Source of the DNA: Amyelois transitella | Taxonomy: Eukaryota > Arthropoda > Insecta > Lepidoptera > Pyralidae | Assembly (NCBI RefSeq): GCF_032362555.1 | Contig: NC_083519.1 | Location: 3,055,501-3,119,500 of the forward strand | Direction: 5' to 3' | DNA: 64,000 bases | Shown: piece by piece, positions 61,501 to 64,000 of the stretch | Numbering within the stretch: the stretch's first letter is position 1 | Layout of the letters: the number at the start of each line of letters is the position of its first letter | The notes under the pieces: generated by a model | The model's database searches: none | What the model was told of the DNA's origin: nothing | Seen by the model: only the letters and a program-made list of their open reading frames with translations | Program-made: the position numbers and the translations under genes

Positions 61501-63916
61501 CGAACTCTACTGCGAAACATCAACATCGAACATACGACCATACATCCCCGAACAATATCGTGAAGAAGTATTCAAGAGTGTACACAACATCAACCACCCC
61601 GGTACACGCACAACACGGAAGATGGCATCTCAGAAATATTTTTGGCCGTCAATGAATAGCGACATCTCAAGATGGACGAAAAGCTGCATCGATTGTCAAA
61701 AAAACAAAGTTCAACGCCATACCTACAGCGAAGTTTCGAAATTCCCGCCAACTGAACGTTTTCGACACGTACACGTGGACATCGTCGGACCGCTACCTAC
61801 GACACCTCAAGGTTATCGCTACCTAGTAACCATGATTGACCGCGAAACGAAATGGCCCGAAGCAATACCTACCGAGGAAATAACAGCTGACAAAGTTACC
61901 GAAGTAATTTACAACCACTGGATTACGAGATTCGGATGCCCTACAACACTCACCAGCGACCAAGGACGTCAGTTCGAAAGTCAACTTTTCAACAACCTTA
62001 TGAAGCTTATGGGAATCACGAAAAATCGCACTACGGCATACCATCCGCAATCAAACGGTATCGTCGAACGCTGGCACAGAACACTGAAGACCGCACTACG
62101 CACCCGGCTATCAAGTTCAAGGTCATGGATCGACGAGTTACCTACAGTACTATTCGGATTACGCGCCACCCTACGCACAGACGCTGAAGTTAGCCCAGCC
62201 GAACTCACATATGGCTATAACTTACGTCTACCGGGTGAATTTTTCACTACGTCATCAATACCTACATCAATGGACTACAACTTCGTCGAAAAACTACGAT
62301 CTACCATCAAAGAACATAGCCCGCAACAGTCAACAGTACATCACAACAGCAATCCACGCATCTTCATTCATAAAGACCTACAAGATTGCACACACGTATT
62401 TGTTCGTGTCGACGCCGTTAAGAAGTCACTTCAATCACCATACGAAGGCCCTTATCGAGTTATCAAGAGACTAACGGACAAGTACTACACAATTCAACTA
62501 CCGGATCGCGAGTCAAACATTTCAATCGACCGACTCAAACCTGCCTACCTATTGCAAGACGACGACATCGCAAATTCATCAACAATGTCAACACAAGTTC
62601 AAGCTCAAGCTACACTAGGTCAAAGTCAAGCTATCGCTAAGGCACAGGCGCAAGAAAGTACCTCACCACAGAAAATTCCCGCTCCGGTCAATACGAGCAA
62701 CATGACGCCACAACAAATGGATAAGAAAACTCGTGTCGGCCGTGCCGTCAGGTTGCCGGTACGTTTCACTTGAGGGGGAGTACTGTGGCTACCAGCATAC
62801 TTACCATCAAGTACCAACATACTTACCAACAAGCTTACCTTACCGAATAACAAGAACAACAGTTACCTTCACAATACCCAAACCTTACCAGGATATAATA
62901 GATATAATACATATATATATAAGAGATGAATAAAACAAATCAAGCACTTTAATATCATGCCGACTTCGTTGCCCAGAAACCAGAAGAAGCTAGTTCTGAA
63001 AAGAACTGTTTTGTGAGTGCGTGCACATGGACATGCCACACATCGTGCATCAGCAGTTCTTCCAGGCAGCATCAGCATCTTCACACGCCAATTGTTCACA
63101 CTGCATTATTGTCCATCGGATCTCCGTCCGAAACAACACAACTCAAGAGTTCGACGCGCACACTGCACTTCGCGAGAGCATCACGAGCGCGACCTCACGC
63201 CGCAAGTTCAAATTAACACTGAGGCGGGGAGCAAGCAGCAAGACGGTTTTATACGCAAGCAAGTTTCGCCCAACAAACATCGCGTGCACACCGCACGTGG
63301 CGCCCTCGGCGCGCCTGCGGCCGCACCGGGCGTCACAGAAACTCAAGCTCGACACGTGTAGCGGAAACGAGACGGAGCTATCCAGACTCAAGAGACAGCA
63401 ATGCAAAATTCTCAGAAATCTATGCAAATCAATTTTATTATCCTCAAAAACTTTTCGATAGATTTCTACTTGTAAATACAATCACACTATTGGCTATAAT
63501 TCGATATTTCTGATTTGTTAAAAATAATCTCTCTTCTTCATTGGTAATAATTCCGTATTTATGATTCGTCCTTGCATTTTCCTTTGTAAATAGTTTTATA
63601 TAAATATGTCCAACTTTTGTAAATAAACCATTCCATTCTCACCTTCTGAAACGGAGTATTATTCTGAACTACAAACCCTGGAGAATCTCTCTCTCTCTCC
63701 AAACATACCATTCGTACGTATGGGTTATCGCCCAAACACGTCTGACATAATATCGGGAAGTCCTGCAAAGACAAATAATGATTAGTTAGTTTTATGGTAT
63801 TTCAAATACATGAATAGGTACATATATAAAAATGTTACTTCTGAATCTTTATGATTACTTACAGAATCTTCCCAATTTTGTCGATTGTAGGTGTTCGTAG
63901 TCTTCGAAACTGCCAT
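55551..63916 (-). CDS. RBM22: RBM22 copy B6 (array unit 6), LTR element in intron 2
   Basis: Coding exons: 63863-63916, 63709-63762, 56965-57458, 56674-56847, 56284-56426, 55969-56081, 55551-55748; 409 aa if spliced normally. Protein sequence is as in B4. Intron 2 is about 150 bases in the other copies but 6,250 bases here because a Ty3/Gypsy element lies in it, on the opposite strand, starting six bases inside the 5' splice site. The donor hexamer GTATGT is preserved by the target duplication. Whether the intron is still removed cannot be told from the sequence: premature polyadenylation or mis-splicing is plausible. Confidence 0.88.
57608..58527 (+). repeat. 5' LTR
   Basis: It begins TGTGGCTACC and is repeated with a constant offset of 5,176 bases at the right end of the element. 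It contains a tatatatataag stretch near 57735 that could be the TATA element. The end is uncertain by one base because the neighbouring A is ambiguous. Confidence 0.9.
58529..58542 (+). other. Primer-binding site (tRNA-Trp-like)
   Basis: TGGTGACCTCCGA lies directly after the 5' LTR. It resembles the complement of an insect tRNA-Trp 3' end (TGGTGACCCCGA type), the primer used by CsRn1-clade elements, with a small mismatch. Confidence 0.6.
58656..59567 (+). CDS. gag of the Ty3/Gypsy element
   Basis: A 303-codon ORF. A capsid-like helical region follows an Ala-rich start ([17 protein letters not shown]), and an Asn/Ser/Arg-rich part precedes a single C-terminal finger, [18 protein letters not shown], of C-X2-H-X9-C-X3-C form. 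That CHCC order is the mark of the CsRn1 clade, where most Gypsy elements have CCHC. It overlaps pol in another frame, and the family is known to use frameshifting. Confidence 0.85.
   Translation: MDAEKSAANAAAAAASQSTQPDPAHVHNQPEIANISLALRIPPFWRDRPRLWFYSFEAATHDQRKGEQKMAQMVIARLEKQDIEQISDLLYNPPETNPYQAIKERLITAYEESDSRQFQKLLSEMELGDQKPTHLLRRMRDLARDRIPDATLRLMWTNHLPAHIRSVLAVSESFSTTTALEELALLADKMMEQHREISAINITTSSQLSSQAQSSSQPSDTQFLINELRKLSVEIAELKSRPPYNNNNNNNYRRNRSQSRNRNYSRPNSRDNSPSPHCFYHRRFGAQARKCTSPCSYIEKPEN
59486..62773 (+). CDS. pol of the Ty3/Gypsy element (PR-RT-RNaseH-IN)
   Basis: A 1,095-codon ORF with protease ([12 protein letters not shown]), reverse transcriptase (FIDDVLIAS), RNase H ([15 protein letters not shown]), an integrase zinc-binding region (HPGT... 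CIDCQ) and an integrase core ([29 protein letters not shown]) in the usual Ty3/Gypsy order. No chromodomain is evident. It begins 82 bases before the end of gag, in a different frame. Confidence 0.92.
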   Translation: MFLPPTFWSTSEKMYIALFLHREAGKLDRTLAEAEPSVLPCTYRLFVTDKKTGLSFLVDTGANISAIPRLKTSLTKPLPYKLYAANNTVISTYGEKTLELDLNLRRPYKWKFIVADVSKPILGADFLKHHQLIVDLKNKRLIDNVTSLKVNAPVRATSVPTIRSIDSNNSYHAILADYPGITRLTAMNINNSKINVQHYIETEGQPVHCRARPIPPHCYEKVKQEFQNMIEQGLCRPSKSPWSSPLHVVPKKNGDIRVCGDYRRLNAITKPDRYPVPRVKDFTYQLAGKTIFSVLDLNRAYQQLMVREEDIEKTAIITPMGLFEFPRMCPGLKNAGQTFQRFIHQVLRGQPFVFPFIDDVLIASENETQHREHLRQVLERLEEHGITINPAKCHFGQPEVKFLGYIVSKDGIKPPAEKVDIISKYPKPNTIEELRRFLGMLNFYRDHIPNAASIQAPLNAHLHNVKKRDKTVIQWTQESSDAFEACKNSICNAALLAHPSHDATYALFCDASDKSAGAVLQQYIDEKWQPLGYFSKKFSSAQTKYSTYDRELQAIYMAVKHFRKMFEGRPLIIFTDHKPLTFAMHKITSTTETPRRTRQLLFISEFTTDIRHVSGKNNIVADALSRIEAVSFPSTINYEEIAKAQHEDTSVLDLQKQDNICLKKIIIPNTDVELYCETSTSNIRPYIPEQYREEVFKSVHNINHPGTRTTRKMASQKYFWPSMNSDISRWTKSCIDCQKNKVQRHTYSEVSKFPPTERFRHVHVDIVGPLPTTPQGYRYLVTMIDRETKWPEAIPTEEITADKVTEVIYNHWITRFGCPTTLTSDQGRQFESQLFNNLMKLMGITKNRTTAYHPQSNGIVERWHRTLKTALRTRLSSSRSWIDELPTVLFGLRATLRTDAEVSPAELTYGYNLRLPGEFFTTSSIPTSMDYNFVEKLRSTIKEHSPQQSTVHHNSNPRIFIHKDLQDCTHVFVRVDAVKKSLQSPYEGPYRVIKRLTDKYYTIQLPDRESNISIDRLKPAYLLQDDDIANSSTMSTQVQAQATLGQSQAIAKAQAQESTSPQKIPAPVNTSNMTPQQMDKKTRVGRAVRLPVRFT
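62772..62783 (+). other. Polypurine tract
   Basis: gagggggag lies immediately before the 3' LTR, the expected plus-strand primer position. The pol ORF ends beside it. Confidence 0.7.
62784..63703 (+). repeat. 3' LTR
   Basis: It matches the 5' LTR throughout by eye. Its right end abuts acata, which with the acata at 57603-57607 left of the element forms the short target duplication. The exact end base is ambiguous by one A. Confidence 0.9.
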
Positions 63917-64000
63917 CTCAGATAATATAACACCAATATCAGCACCACAGTTAAAGGTGAAAAATATTAAATGATCAACAAATAAACAATGTAGGCACCA

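Larger units (their letters stand above)
57608..63703 (+). mobile_element. Ty3/Gypsy LTR retrotransposon, CsRn1/Kabuki type, looks whole
   Basis: This is a 6.1-kb element with two ~920-bp LTRs, a primer-binding site, gag, pol in an overlapping frame, and a polypurine tract, in the canonical order with no envelope gene. No obvious break is seen. The LTRs look identical by eye, so the insertion is recent. A short target duplication (cata or acata) flanks it. The CHCC-type Gag finger and a tRNA-Trp-like primer site point to the CsRn1 clade, to which the silkworm Kabuki element belongs. Confidence 0.93.
31651..64000. repeat. Tandem array of 4,385-bp RBM22-B units (6 visible, continues right)
   Basis: Units start at 31651, 36036, 40421, 44806, 49191 and 53580. 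The first four are exactly 4,385 bp and the fifth 4,389 bp. The sixth carries a 6.1-kb LTR element and runs off the window. Each has a spacer of about 2 kb (two CGAT-rich clusters, an R1 fragment, a palindrome) followed by one RBM22-B gene. Markers separate the units: A at 36266 in unit 2 only; T at 35702 and 40087 (units 1 and 2); T at 43557 (unit 3); an extra TTCAG near 50201, one fewer T near 50820, and T at 52321 (unit 5); C at 50452 and 54848 (units 5 and 6); a 12-bp insert near 53755 (unit 6). Identity is otherwise near complete. Confidence 0.95.

Noticed and set aside
31651-64000. CRISPR-like or satellite explanation for the regular repeat
   Set aside because: The unit is 4.4 kb and contains a full intron-bearing gene; it is a tandem gene array, not a CRISPR array or simple satellite.

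Overview
This is animal, almost certainly lepidopteran (moth or butterfly), nuclear DNA. The evidence is AT-rich sequence with short-intron genes, insect-type SCAMP and RBM22 proteins, interspersed repeats of the kind that fill lepidopteran genomes, and a CsRn1/Kabuki-type Ty3/Gypsy element. The order is inferred from these traits. No species call is possible from sequence alone.

Layout. Positions 1-18.7 kb hold no coding exon I can support. They are intergenic or intronic DNA with scattered repeats: an unclassified family (R1), a second family (R2), a tRNA-derived SINE, retroposon tails and a Tc1/mariner-like MITE. A possible untranslated first exon of a leftward gene lies near 18.7-18.8 kb. 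SCAMP, a four-pass vesicle-trafficking membrane protein, runs rightward at 19,865-24,710 in seven coding exons, with a possible optional 9-nt microexon. About 3.5-4 kb of repeat-rich intergenic DNA follows.

From about 28.2 kb to the right edge the window is a tandem array of RBM22, all copies on the minus strand. RBM22 is a core spliceosomal protein with N-terminal Cys-rich zinc motifs, a CCCH zinc finger and an RRM. The leftmost copy (A, 411 aa) has diverged from the others: nine substitutions, a different proline stretch, a different stop codon, and private LINE and MITE insertions. It is followed by six nearly identical 4,385-bp units. Each unit has a ~2-kb spacer rich in CGAT motifs plus an intact seven-exon RBM22-B gene (409 aa). 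All seven copies keep an unusual GC-AG intron after exon 3. The units differ by a few substitutions and small indels, some shared by neighbouring units, which argues for real, recent, stepwise amplification rather than simple assembly duplication. The array runs off the right edge.

The last visible copy (B6) carries a complete-looking 6.1-kb CsRn1-type Ty3/Gypsy element, antisense to the gene, in intron 2. Its LTRs appear identical, so the insertion is young, and it lies only six bases inside the 5' splice site. The main point of interest is the amplification of a normally single-copy core splicing factor into at least seven apparently intact genes, with an older variant copy at one end.
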